This document shows positions 16,737-25,110 of a stretch of DNA of 34,204 bases, piece by piece. Position 1 is the first letter of the stretch. Each line of letters begins with the position of its first letter. The translations under genes and the position numbers were made by a program. The notes beneath the pieces were generated by a model that saw only the letters and a list, made by a program, of their open reading frames with translations, had not been told where the DNA came from and searched no databases. Where the stretch lies: assembly GCA_016930835.1 (NCBI GenBank), contig JAFGGA010000064.1, positions 1 through 34,204 on the forward strand. Reading direction: 5' to 3'. The stretch comes from Deltaproteobacteria bacterium. Lineage in GTDB: Bacteria > Desulfobacterota > DSM-4660 > Desulfatiglandales > HGW-15.

Positions 16737-17193
16737 AGATTATTCTGGATTTCAATCAGTAATTTCTGGTTAGGATTTTGCACTAACATTGGGTTACTGG
16801 ATCCGTGGTGATTTCTTTTTAGATGCGAATCCCGCAGGGCGGGATTAGAAGCAAGATAGGGGCATATATTGCTCCTCAGGCGGGCGGCATGAACCTCTCC
16901 GTTTCGGTCCGATTTCGATCCCGTGGAAATTCAATCTCAAACGGATACACCGGACGATCATTCTTCGCACCAGTGATTCTTGGCGTTGGCAATACGCTTA
17001 TATCCTGCGGTTGATGCCCTTCGCCGTTTGAAAAGAGACCCCCAAGGACCAATCGGTGATACGATAATGTTAAATCTTAACCGGACACAACTGATCTTAT
17101 AAGATATCTGTTAATAAACCCTTGATTGACTCATCAAAGGTGGTTAGATTATTATGTTTGGAGGCGAAACCTTTAAAAAACAGGAGACGCTCT
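16737..17193. other. Intergenic region with palindromes before the glycyl radical genes
   Basis: Besides a minus-strand coding remnant (16876-17052) it holds the palindrome ATCTTATAAGAT at 17094-17105, a possible regulatory site, and the TTGAT..ATCAA pair at 17122-17138. CAGGAGACGC at 17181-17190 supplies the ribosome binding site for the next gene. An in-frame TTG at 17122 would extend that gene by 24 codons but has no ribosome binding site. Confidence 0.4.
16876..17052 (-). pseudogene. C-terminal coding remnant of unknown family
   Basis: The minus strand is open from 17076 to a TGA at 16876-16878, with no ATG; a TTG at 17052 is the only start candidate. The end of the product, DRPVYPFEIEFPRDRNRTET then ERFMPPA, has a protein-like composition. 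I do not recognise the family. With no start, ribosome binding site or partner, it is best read as the tail of a gene lost by rearrangement, or a chance frame. Confidence 0.25.
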
Positions 17194-19590
17194 ATGAGTG
17201 CGAGGATGAAAAGGCTTTTAAAAAGCATTGAGGTGGAGAAATATCCCCTCTGTATTGAAAAGAGCCGTCTGATAACGGAATCTTTTAAAAGGACCGAAGG
17301 TGAACCCATGATCATGAGACGGGCCAAGGCATTGGCCAATATCCTCGATCATATTCATATTTTTATCGAGAATGATCAGATGATCGTGGGAAATGCCGCC
17401 AGTAAACCCATGGGATTGGAGTTTGATTTTTACGCGGGACTGTGGTCAAAGGAAGAGATTGAAGGGCTGAAAGAGGTCGGTTATGTCATCTCCGATGATG
17501 AGGAAAAGGAACTCTTGGAGATGCGAGAATATTGGAAGTCCTATAATCCCATCAGCCGGGTCGGGCAGATGCTGGATGATCGGCTATGGCCGTTTTTTCA
17601 GTCCGGCATGGTACTCCCTCCATGGAAAGATAAGGAAGAGGGTCCCGGCGGCGGGTATGCTGAAAGCGGGATGGGTTTAGGGCCGGGATTTTATATCCTC
17701 ACCGTGGATTTTCAAAGACTCCTCCAAGGGGGCTTGAACCGGATTATTGAGGAAGCGGAAGAAGAACTCAAGAAATTGGACCTAACCGATCCTGACTCCA
17801 TGAACCGGATCGCTTTTTTAAAGGCCGTCATCATCTCCCAACAGGCCATCATTCGTTTTGCCGAACGGTTCGCGAATCTGGCCGATGAAATGGCGGCAAA
17901 GGAATCCGATCCAAAGCGGAAAGAGGAATTGGAACGGATCGCCGTCACTTGTCGACATATACCGGCCGATCCGCCTCGGACATTTTATGAGGCCATGCAA
18001 TTCTTCTGGTTGGCATTTCTCATGACCACCCCTTCTCCGACGGCTTCCATCGGCCGGTTTGATCAATATATGTATCCTTTTTACAAGAAAGATATTGAAA
18101 ACGGGACGACCACCGATGAAGAGGTCCTGGAGCTTCTCCAGTGTCTTCGCATCAAGGATATGCACATCAACAGAACATCAGGGAAATTGGCCAGACAAAA
18201 AAACGCGGGTATGGCCAAATGGCACAACATGACCATAGGCGGGGTGATCCCTGAAACCGGCGAAGACGCCACCAATGAATTGTCTTATTTGGTCCTGGAC
18301 GCCGTTAAGCTTTGTCCGGTCCCTCATCATACGGTAACCGTTCGCGTCAATGAAAACACGCCCGAAGATCTCATGTTGAAGGCCCTGGAGGTCGTAAAGA
18401 CGGGAATCGGAATGCCGGCCTTTGTTGGAGACCGTTCCTATATCGAATATCTCCTCAGCGAAAAAGTATCCTTGGAAGATGCGCGAGACTACGCTTTGGG
18501 AGGTTGTATTGATGCCACCATCGTCGGAAAGTCGCGTATAGCCTCATATGGTATGTTCATCATCTCAAAAATCTTTGAGATTACCATGAACAATGGATTG
18601 GATCCCCGGATGAACATACGGATGGGGCCAAAGACCGGAGAATTCGAAAGCTTTGCGACTTTTGATGAGTTTCTCGACGCCTTTAAAAAACAGCTCAAGT
18701 ATTTCATGGGCCTGCACGCGGAACGAAACAATATCGAATTGCAGATTTTTCGGGATTTATACCCTGATCCGGTTCGGTCGGCCTGGATGTATCGCGGGGT
18801 CCAAGAAGGCAAGGCCCTTTTGGAGCGCAAATTTCCATTTGAAAACGCGGCGGTATTAAATCCCGTAGGCTTGATCAATGTCGTTGATTCCCTGGCCGCG
18901 GTGAAAAAGGTCGTGTTTGACGATAGAAAAGTCGGGCAAAAAGAGTTGTTCGAGACATTACAATCCGACTGGAAAGGGGCACGGGGCCAAGAGATCCGGA
19001 AATTATTTTTGGCCGCGCCCAAGTACGGAAACAATGACGATTACGTGGATTCCATAGCCCGGGATATTTACCATTATTACGCAAAAACAGCGACTCAGTT
19101 TAAGACCTATATCGGCGGGACCCATAAACCTACGGGTGTTTCCATCTCGGCCCAGTGGCCGGGCGGGGCCTTGACTGGCGCCACGCCGGATGGGCGATAC
19201 GCGGGGGACTGCCTGGCCGATGGGACCGTATCCGCCATGCGCGGGATGGATACCCATGGACCCACGGCCGTTATCCTGAGCGCCTCTAAAATCGATCAAG
19301 TTCCTTTTCAAGCGTCATTAATGAACATGAAATTTCATCCATCATCCTTGAAAACTACCGATGATCTTAGAAAACTATCATTCCTGATTCGGACCTACTT
19401 TAGTCGCAACGGAAAACACATCCAGTTTAACGTGGTGAATAAAGAAACTCTTGTGAATGCACAGAAAGAACCGGAGAAGCATAAAGACCTGATTGTCCGG
19501 ATAGCCGGTTACAGCGCCTATTTTGTACAACTCGGCGAGCCCATGCAGAACGAGATCATAGGACGAACAGAGCACGAGGAGGCAGCATGA
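17194..19590 (+). CDS. Glycyl radical enzyme (PFL-like family), copy 1
   Basis: I place the start at ATG 17194, with GGAGA six bases upstream, giving 798 residues and an N-terminus matching the product of 21169. The PFL-like domain carries the active-site cysteine Cys438 in LGGCIDATIVGKS; the C-terminal glycine-radical loop is RIAGYSAYFV with radical Gly772. TGATPDGR near 671-678 is another family mark. Once its glycine is activated, the enzyme makes a thiyl radical at Cys438 for C-C, C-O or C-N cleavage. Characterised eliminases carry Cys-X-Glu; here it is Cys-X-Asp (Asp440). The exact reaction is not deducible. The activase gene overlaps by four bases. The enzyme is oxygen-sensitive and cytoplasmic. 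Confidence 0.93.
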   Translation: MSARMKRLLKSIEVEKYPLCIEKSRLITESFKRTEGEPMIMRRAKALANILDHIHIFIENDQMIVGNAASKPMGLEFDFYAGLWSKEEIEGLKEVGYVISDDEEKELLEMREYWKSYNPISRVGQMLDDRLWPFFQSGMVLPPWKDKEEGPGGGYAESGMGLGPGFYILTVDFQRLLQGGLNRIIEEAEEELKKLDLTDPDSMNRIAFLKAVIISQQAIIRFAERFANLADEMAAKESDPKRKEELERIAVTCRHIPADPPRTFYEAMQFFWLAFLMTTPSPTASIGRFDQYMYPFYKKDIENGTTTDEEVLELLQCLRIKDMHINRTSGKLARQKNAGMAKWHNMTIGGVIPETGEDATNELSYLVLDAVKLCPVPHHTVTVRVNENTPEDLMLKALEVVKTGIGMPAFVGDRSYIEYLLSEKVSLEDARDYALGGCIDATIVGKSRIASYGMFIISKIFEITMNNGLDPRMNIRMGPKTGEFESFATFDEFLDAFKKQLKYFMGLHAERNNIELQIFRDLYPDPVRSAWMYRGVQEGKALLERKFPFENAAVLNPVGLINVVDSLAAVKKVVFDDRKVGQKELFETLQSDWKGARGQEIRKLFLAAPKYGNNDDYVDSIARDIYHYYAKTATQFKTYIGGTHKPTGVSISAQWPGGALTGATPDGRYAGDCLADGTVSAMRGMDTHGPTAVILSASKIDQVPFQASLMNMKFHPSSLKTTDDLRKLSFLIRTYFSRNGKHIQFNVVNKETLVNAQKEPEKHKDLIVRIAGYSAYFVQLGEPMQNEIIGRTEHEEAA

Positions 19591-20513
19591 CAAATATTGA
19601 AGAAGTAAGAGGCGTAACATTCAATCTCCAACATTATTCCATCCACGATGGACCTGGCATACGAACCACCGTATTTTTAAAGGGTTGTCCTTTAAGGTGT
19701 GTATGGTGTCAGAATCCCGAATCACAGGATTTCAAACCCGTTATATTTTTGAATCTTGAAAGGTGTACGGGGTGCGGTACTTGCGTAAATGCATGCCCTG
19801 AGGCCGCTATTCAGATCATTGACGGTAAGTCCAAAACAGACCGCAAGCTTTGTAAAGGCCATGGTCAATGTGCCGAGGTCTGCCCCAACGAGGCGCGAAG
19901 CCTTATGGGAAAATACATGACCGCTCGGGAGGTCTTCGATGATGTCAACGCGGATGCCATTTTTTATCAGAATTCAGGGGGTGGAGTGACTCTGTCCGGC
20001 GGTGATCCGGTGGCCCAGCCGGAGTTTTCAAGGGCTATCCTGAAATTATGCCATGATGCCGGTATTCATACAGCCATTGAGACCAGTGGTTTCGCCAAAT
20101 GGGATATCTTTAAGGGTATTCTGGAATACACGGATCTGGTCCTGTATGACATCAAGCACATGGATTCAGCCAAACACAAGGAATACACGGGTGTTCCCAA
20201 TGAAATGATTTTAGAGAACGCCGTAAGGATACGCAAGGAACTGGATCTTTCCATGCTTGGGCGATTGCCCATTATGCCGGGTTATAATGATTCTCCCGAA
20301 AACATGGAGAGAACGGCCCAATTCATCGCAAACGATCTCGGCGGCGGGTTCAAGGTCCATCTCCTACCGTACCACCGATTGGGCGAGACAAAATATGCAA
20401 GAATGGAGGAGCCCGATAAGGCTGTTTCCATTACCCCTCCCACCGAGGAACATATGGCGGAACTGGTCAAGATATTTGAATCAAAAGGCTTGGAGACAGT
20501 GGTTGGGGGATGA
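19587..20513 (+). CDS. Glycyl radical enzyme activase (radical SAM)
   Basis: The 308-residue protein has the radical-SAM motif CPLRCVWC (Cys34, Cys38, Cys41) after HDGPGIRTTVFLKG, and a ferredoxin-like insert, which marks it as a glycyl radical enzyme activase longer than PflA. The first insert motif is complete (Cys60, Cys63, Cys66, Cys70). The second reads C89-KGH-GQ-C95-AEV-C99, with His92 where the second cysteine normally sits. The usual SGGEP loop is LSGGDP (residues 137-141). It abstracts hydrogen from the radical glycine of its partner using 5'-deoxyadenosyl radical. ATGA overlap with the upstream gene and GAGGAGG before its ATG show coupled expression. It probably serves the enzyme at 21169 as well, since no second activase is present. 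Confidence 0.95.
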   Translation: MTNIEEVRGVTFNLQHYSIHDGPGIRTTVFLKGCPLRCVWCQNPESQDFKPVIFLNLERCTGCGTCVNACPEAAIQIIDGKSKTDRKLCKGHGQCAEVCPNEARSLMGKYMTAREVFDDVNADAIFYQNSGGGVTLSGGDPVAQPEFSRAILKLCHDAGIHTAIETSGFAKWDIFKGILEYTDLVLYDIKHMDSAKHKEYTGVPNEMILENAVRIRKELDLSMLGRLPIMPGYNDSPENMERTAQFIANDLGGGFKVHLLPYHRLGETKYARMEEPDKAVSITPPTEEHMAELVKIFESKGLETVVGG

Positions 20514-20669
20514 TGTTGCGGATGCTGGATACGGGATGCCGGATAACATTTTCGTTTCCCCTCCCTTGACGGGAGGGGATTAAGGGGAGGGTGGTCAGGT
20601 ACCCACCACAAGCGGATCGAATATGGAACATTAGAATGATAAAGGATTCACCTGGAAATTAGATGTTTC
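20514..20669. other. Intergenic DNA with a GC-rich hairpin
   Basis: CCCCTCCCTTGACGGGAGGGG at about 20559-20579 forms a strong hairpin followed by ATTAAGG rather than a T-run. It belongs to the GGGAGGGG repeat class seen throughout the window. No gene. Confidence 0.45.
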
Positions 20670-21051
20670 GTATCATTTTAGATTTTTGAAAAACTTGGCG
20701 CGAACCTATGGATTCCGCGATCAAGTCGCGGAATGACCAGCCTGGTGTTCATCCAGAAACTAACGTTTCTGGATTCAAGCGGTCGGCCGTCAGCTCTCAG
20801 CGGTCAGCCAAAGCATTTTTAAAACACGTGGTTAACTGATGGCCAAATGCTGACCGCCTCTCGGCCCAGAGCTCAAGGCCGATGGGCTGAAGGCTTCATC
20901 CGGAAATGTCTTATTTCCGGATGCACACGAGCCTAGTATTTGGTTACGCGACTGTAAATGATCACCTCTGGTTTTTGCACGGTCATTCCGCGACTTGATC
21001 GCGGAATCCAATCGTTTGGATTTAGAAAGTCCTAAGTTGCTACGATATTCC
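20662..21051. repeat. IS66-like MITE copy interrupted by a second element
   Basis: The element runs 20670-21043 in inverted orientation (GTATCATTTTAG at the left, CCTAAGTTGCTAC at the right). Flanking 8-mers GATGTTTC and GATATTCC match at six of eight positions. It is split by a 186-bp insert at 20744-20929. Removing the insert and one copy of its 5-bp duplication leaves 183 bp, the same length as the intact copy at 23900-24082. Confidence 0.85.
20744..20929. mobile_element. 186-bp miniature element nested in a MITE, with AGCCT duplication
   Basis: The ends GGTGTTCATCCAGAAAC and ATTTCCGGATGCACACG are imperfect inverted repeats. The insert is flanked by AGCCT at 20739-20743 and 20930-20934, and the uninterrupted MITE copies at 8297 and 23900 have a single AGCCT at this place. 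Inside are hairpins CATCCAGAAAC/GTTTCTGGAT, GCGGTCAGC/GCTGACCGC (20800-20857) and CCGGAAAT/ATTTCCGG. It encodes no protein. Confidence 0.85.
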
Positions 21052-21168
21052 TTGTTCGATATTCAGCGGTTCATAAAGTGTCATAATTGGGGTTGCTTAA
21101 CCTGGCATCCAGAATCCAGTATCTGAACCCTAAGCCCCGAACCCTAAACCTTATTTAGGAGAAGCACC
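21052..21168. other. Leader region of the second glycyl radical enzyme gene
   Basis: It holds a diverged copy (to 21084) of the repeat at 13520-13554 and the sequence ACCCTAAGCCCCGAACCCTA around 21126. TTTAGGAGAAGCACC directly before 21169 is the ribosome binding site. No clear promoter. Confidence 0.35.
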
Positions 21169-23568
21169 ATGAATGAAAGAGTCCAAAGATTAAAAAAACG
21201 ACTTGAGATGGATCGATATCCCATCTGCGTGGAAAAGGCCCAATTGGTTATGGCGTCATATAAACAGACCGAGGGTGAGCCCACGATCCTGAGAAGGGCA
21301 AAGGCCACGGCCCATTACCTGGATAACAAGACCATATTTATCGAAGATGACGAACTGATCGTCGGCAATGTGGCCAGCAAGCCCATGGGCCTTGAGGCCG
21401 GATCCCTTGGACCCACATGGCCTGAAGACGATATGGAGAGCCTGAGGAAAGGAGGGCTCGATATATCCAAAGAAGATGAGGCCGTTTTGCGATCCATGGA
21501 CGATTATTGGAAAGGCAAGGGACGTACCATGGATGAGCGGCAGGGGATATTTTATGACGATGAGCGCCTTTGGCCGTTCATCCAGTCGGGAATCCTTTCC
21601 CCGCCTTGGAAAAAAAGAGATGAAGGACGCGGGACCGGCGCCGCTGGCGTGGGCTGGGGTTTGGGTCTTGGGCTGGCCCTTATCGTGGTGGATTATGAAA
21701 AAGTGCTCAAAGAGGGGCTGAATAAGATCATTCAAGATGCGGAGGAAGAACTGCGTCAGGTCCGGTACATGGATGCGGATGCCATTAAAAAGGCCAATTT
21801 CCTTAAATCCGTTATCATCTCTTTATCGGCCATTGTTCGTATCGCCAATCGATTCGGTGACCTGGCCGCCAAGATGGCCGCCGAAGAAAAAGATCCTTCT
21901 CGGAAGAAGGAATTGGAGAGGATTGCGGAAATCTGTCATTGGGTTCCGGGAAATCCCGCTAGGACCTTTTATGAAGCCATGCAGTCCTTCTGGTTTATCT
22001 GGATCATGATCGCCGGTGGCACCACACCCGGCGGCCGGTTTGATCAATTCATGTACCCCTTTTATCAGAAGGATAAGGAAGAAGGACGATTAACGGATGA
22101 CGATGTCCTGGAATGGTTGGAATGCCTTCGCATCAAGGTGATGCAGTATAATTTCGTAGGGGGAGGCAAACTGCAGCGGGAAAAATGGGCAGGCATGGCC
22201 AGGTGGAATAATTGGATGATCGGTGGGGTTACCCCGGAAGGTGAAGATGCCACCAATGAGCTGTCCTACCTGATTCTGGAGGCAGCCAAGGACTGTCAAA
22301 CCCCGCATCATACCATAACGGTCCGGGTCCATGAGGGTACCCCTGAACCCTTGATGCTCAAGGCCATCGAAGTGGTGAAAACCGGGATCGGCATGCCGGC
22401 GTTTATCGGGGATAAATCCTATATCGGTTACCTGGTCGGCCAAGGCGTACCCATAGAGGATGCCCGGAATTATGCCCTGGCAGGATGCCTGGATGTCAAT
22501 ATACCGGGCAAATCACGCATACAGGCCTTTGGCATGTTCATCGTGCCGCGGGTTTTTGAGATTACCATGAACAACGGGTTTGATCCAAGACTGGGTATAC
22601 AATTGGGCCCCAAAACCGGCGAGTTTGAAAGCTTTCAGACATTTGATGACTTCATGAATGCCTTTAAGGAACAACTCAAGTATTTCATGGGACTGACGGT
22701 GGAAGAGCATAACATTCTCTTAATGGCCCAAAGAGACCTTTTCCCGGATGCGGTTCATTCAGCCCTTATGGTGGATGCCATCAAGGTGGGTCGAGACGCC
22801 TTGGATCGAACATTACCCTTTGAAAACGGTTCGGCCCTCAATCTGGTGGGCATGATCAATGTGGCGGATTCCATGGCTGCCGTGAAGCAGCTGGTTTTTG
22901 ATGAAAAGAAGATCACCCAAAAGGAACTGAAGGCCGCTCTTGATGCCAACTGGCAGGGTGACGGCTATGACAGAATCCGGCAGATGTGTCTGGAGGCACC
23001 CAAATATGGGAACGGTGACCCCTATGTGGATACCATTGCCAAAGAACTCTATCAATACTGGGCGGATACGACATTAACATTTCCAACAGCGTTCGGCGGG
23101 ACCACCAAGCCCACGGGGATCTCCATTACGGCCCATGCCCCGGGCGGCGCCATGACCGGCGCGACCCCGGATGGACGACTCGCGGGTGAAACCCTTGCGG
23201 ATGGAACCATCTCGCCCGCTCAGGGCAAAGATACGAACGGCCCCACCGCTGTGATGCGAAGCGCCATGACCATTGATCAAATACCTTTCCAAGCGACCTT
23301 GCTGAATATGAAATTTCATCCTTCGGCTCTAAAAACCGAAGAGGATATGAGAAAGCTATCCATGCTCATAAGGACCTATTTCAGCCAGGGAGGAAAGCAT
23401 GTACAATTTAATGTAGTCAACAAAGAGACGCTCTTGGATGGACAACAACATCCTGAAAAACATAAAGACCTCATCGTGCGGGTAGCGGGGTATAGCGCCT
23501 ATTTCGTCACCTTGGGAAAACCGGTGCAAGATGAGATTATTTGCCGTACGGAAATTGCTGCGATGTGA
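21169..23568 (+). CDS. Glycyl radical enzyme (PFL-like family), copy 2
   Basis: The 799-residue product is a full-length paralogue of the one at 17194. Shared blocks include the TEGEP N-terminal region, GEDATNELSYL, HHTITVRV, VKTGIGMPAF, TMNNG and the C-terminal third. The active-site cysteine is Cys440 in LAGCLDVNIPGKSR, the radical glycine Gly774 in RVAGYSAYFV. As in the other copy, aspartate (Asp442) stands two residues after the cysteine where known eliminases have glutamate. The substrate-side segments differ (GAGVGWGLGLG-like region at about 157-169 here, GGGYAESGMGLGPG there), so the two may act on different substrates or in different steps. No activase follows; the one at 19587 probably serves both. 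AGGAGAAG precedes the ATG. Confidence 0.93.
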   Translation: MNERVQRLKKRLEMDRYPICVEKAQLVMASYKQTEGEPTILRRAKATAHYLDNKTIFIEDDELIVGNVASKPMGLEAGSLGPTWPEDDMESLRKGGLDISKEDEAVLRSMDDYWKGKGRTMDERQGIFYDDERLWPFIQSGILSPPWKKRDEGRGTGAAGVGWGLGLGLALIVVDYEKVLKEGLNKIIQDAEEELRQVRYMDADAIKKANFLKSVIISLSAIVRIANRFGDLAAKMAAEEKDPSRKKELERIAEICHWVPGNPARTFYEAMQSFWFIWIMIAGGTTPGGRFDQFMYPFYQKDKEEGRLTDDDVLEWLECLRIKVMQYNFVGGGKLQREKWAGMARWNNWMIGGVTPEGEDATNELSYLILEAAKDCQTPHHTITVRVHEGTPEPLMLKAIEVVKTGIGMPAFIGDKSYIGYLVGQGVPIEDARNYALAGCLDVNIPGKSRIQAFGMFIVPRVFEITMNNGFDPRLGIQLGPKTGEFESFQTFDDFMNAFKEQLKYFMGLTVEEHNILLMAQRDLFPDAVHSALMVDAIKVGRDALDRTLPFENGSALNLVGMINVADSMAAVKQLVFDEKKITQKELKAALDANWQGDGYDRIRQMCLEAPKYGNGDPYVDTIAKELYQYWADTTLTFPTAFGGTTKPTGISITAHAPGGAMTGATPDGRLAGETLADGTISPAQGKDTNGPTAVMRSAMTIDQIPFQATLLNMKFHPSALKTEEDMRKLSMLIRTYFSQGGKHVQFNVVNKETLLDGQQHPEKHKDLIVRVAGYSAYFVTLGKPVQDEIICRTEIAAM

Positions 23569-23646
23569 TATTATTTTTTAAGGTTAAAGATTAGCAAAAT
23601 CCCCCCTCACCCTCGAATCAAGTACGGGGCAGGTTCGACCCGATAT

Positions 23647-23801
23647 TGTTGACTTAAGCCCCTAACGTAGACACAGAAGTCTATGATGTCATTCCGGCCT
23701 GCCTGTGCGTGTCCGCACGCAGACAGGCGAAGGCCGGAATCCAGTGGCTTTTCAGCGTGACGAACCATTAATACTATTTTGAGACCGTTAATAAGTCAAC
23801 A
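23647..23801. repeat. Miniature element with TGTTGACTTA ends
   Basis: TGTTGACTTA at 23647-23656 is inverted at the right end (AAGTCAACA, ending 23801). Inside lies the long palindrome at about 23694-23744 (ATTCCGGCCTGCCTGTGCG and its inverse), nearly identical to that in the element at 15121-15310. No clear target duplication. Confidence 0.55.
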
Positions 23802-23891
23802 GCATTGAGGCTTTGCCCTCTCCCAAATTGGGAGGGTGTGTCGTAATGTCATTTCGAGCCCGCGACATGCTCGGTCGAGTCGGCGCTAGCC

Positions 23892-24090
23892 GAGAAATCG
23901 TAACAATTTAGGTCTTTCTAAATCCAAACGATTGGATTCCGCGATCAAGTCGCGGAATGACCAGCCTAGTTTTTGGTTACGTGACTGTAAATGATCACCT
24001 CTGGTTTTTGCACGATCATTCCGCGACTTGATCGCGGAATCCATAGGTTCGCGCCAAGTTTTTCAAAAATCTAAAATGATACGAGAAATC
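23892..24090. repeat. Intact IS66-like MITE with perfect 8-bp duplication (reference copy)
   Basis: The element at 23900-24082 is 183 bp. It starts GTAACAATTTAGGTCTTTC and ends in CTAAAATGATAC, whose inverse GTATCATTTTAG matches at 10 of 12 positions. The direct repeat GAGAAATC flanks it exactly (23892-23899, 24083-24090). Two palindromes containing CCGCGATCAAGTCGCGG and its partner lie at about 23936-23958 and 24019-24041. From memory, GTAA-type ends and 8-bp duplications are features of the IS66 family. No transposase is encoded. Confidence 0.9.
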
Positions 24091-24367
24091 TTGTTTTGTT
24101 ACCTGTTGAAGCTTAAAGATTTCTCCCGGAGTTTATCCCGCAAGGCGGGGGTCGAAATGACAAATTCTAAGAAAGCCCTATTATGAAACAATCTTTGGGG
24201 GGAGGGGACTCTCAGACTAAACACAGCCGATAAGCGCCTCCCTTTTTCTGGTGGGAGGGGGCAATAACCCCTTTTTTAATCTTGACTCATACCTATTATC
24301 CATCATAGAAAGACATAGAAATTTGCCCTGATCAAACACAAAAAAATCCAAAATTGGAGAAAAAAAG

Positions 24368-25090
24368 ATGAAAAATTTCATATTACTGTTGATTGGTGTT
24401 CTGGCCATAACCGCCTGTGGAAAATCGGATTCAACAACCAGAAAAGAGATCACTCGCGAAGACCTGCTTTCCCAAACCGATAAGGCCAGTTATGGCATGG
24501 GATTTGACATGGGAAAACGCTTTCATGAGATCGGGTTGGAGATCAATACCGATGTCTATTTCAAGGGCTTACGGGATGGCTTGGCGGAGTCGTCTTCCCC
24601 GCTCATGACGGAAGAAGAGATTCAGACAACCATGGTGGCACTCCAACAGGATTTCATAAAAAAACAACAAGAAAAGCGGGAAAAATTGGCTTTGGACAAC
24701 AAGGCTAAGGGAGACGCATTTTTAGCGGAAAATAAAAACAAAGAGGGTGTGGTATCCCTTGAAAGCGGACTGCAATATAAGGTCATTCAAGAAGGAACCG
24801 GCGCCACCCCTCAGTTGAAAGACCGGGTTAAATGCAACTATCGTGGTACCACCATCGATGGTGTGGAGTTTGATAGTTCGTTTAAGCGAAACGCACCTGC
24901 TGTCTTTGGTGTGAATAGGGTCATCCAGGGGTGGACCGAGGCCCTGCAATTGATGAAGGCCGGTTCTAAATGGGAACTATACATCCCCGCTGAACTCGCA
25001 TATGGTGAACAGGGATCAGGGAACAATATCGGCCCCAATGAAACGCTTATTTTTGAGGTTGAACTCCTGGAGATCGAACCATCCAAATAA
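24368..25090 (+). CDS. FKBP-type peptidyl-prolyl isomerase, lipoprotein (FkpA/Mip-like)
   Basis: The 240-residue protein has a lipoprotein signal (MKNFILLLIGVLAITAC) with lipidated Cys17. A helical N-terminal domain typical of FkpA/Mip dimers occupies about 30-110 (KASYGMGFDMGKRF, then KKQQEKREKLALDNKAKGDAF). The FKBP domain follows at about 130-236: GLQYKVIQEGTG, VKCNYRGTTIDGVEFDSSF, VIQGWTEALQLMKAGSKWELYIPAELAYGEQG and NETLIFEVELLEI. It catalyses proline cis-trans isomerisation and assists folding of exported proteins. Residue +2 after the lipid cysteine is Gly, so outer-membrane sorting is possible. GGAGAA precedes the start. It is probably a general housekeeping chaperone rather than part of the catabolic set. 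Confidence 0.95.
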   Translation: MKNFILLLIGVLAITACGKSDSTTRKEITREDLLSQTDKASYGMGFDMGKRFHEIGLEINTDVYFKGLRDGLAESSSPLMTEEEIQTTMVALQQDFIKKQQEKREKLALDNKAKGDAFLAENKNKEGVVSLESGLQYKVIQEGTGATPQLKDRVKCNYRGTTIDGVEFDSSFKRNAPAVFGVNRVIQGWTEALQLMKAGSKWELYIPAELAYGEQGSGNNIGPNETLIFEVELLEIEPSK

Positions 25091-25110
25091 TATCATTTAT
25101 CACCTTAGTT

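Larger units (their letters stand above)
23569..24367. other. Long repeat-filled gap without a gene
   Basis: From left to right it holds a 155-bp miniature element (23647-23801), CTCCCAAATTGGGAG near 23819, an IS66-like MITE (23900-24082) and GC-rich repeats around 24195-24262. No credible coding region is present. TTGGAGAAAAAAAG at 24354-24367 is the ribosome binding site for the FKBP gene. Confidence 0.55.

Noticed and set aside
17194-23568. Isethionate or dihydroxypropanesulfonate lyase assignment because TRAP transporters accompany those enzymes in sulfate reducers
   Set aside because: The Cys-X-Asp active sites differ from the Cys-X-Glu of those lyases, and the CoA-transferase and dehydratase context does not fit sulfonate use.
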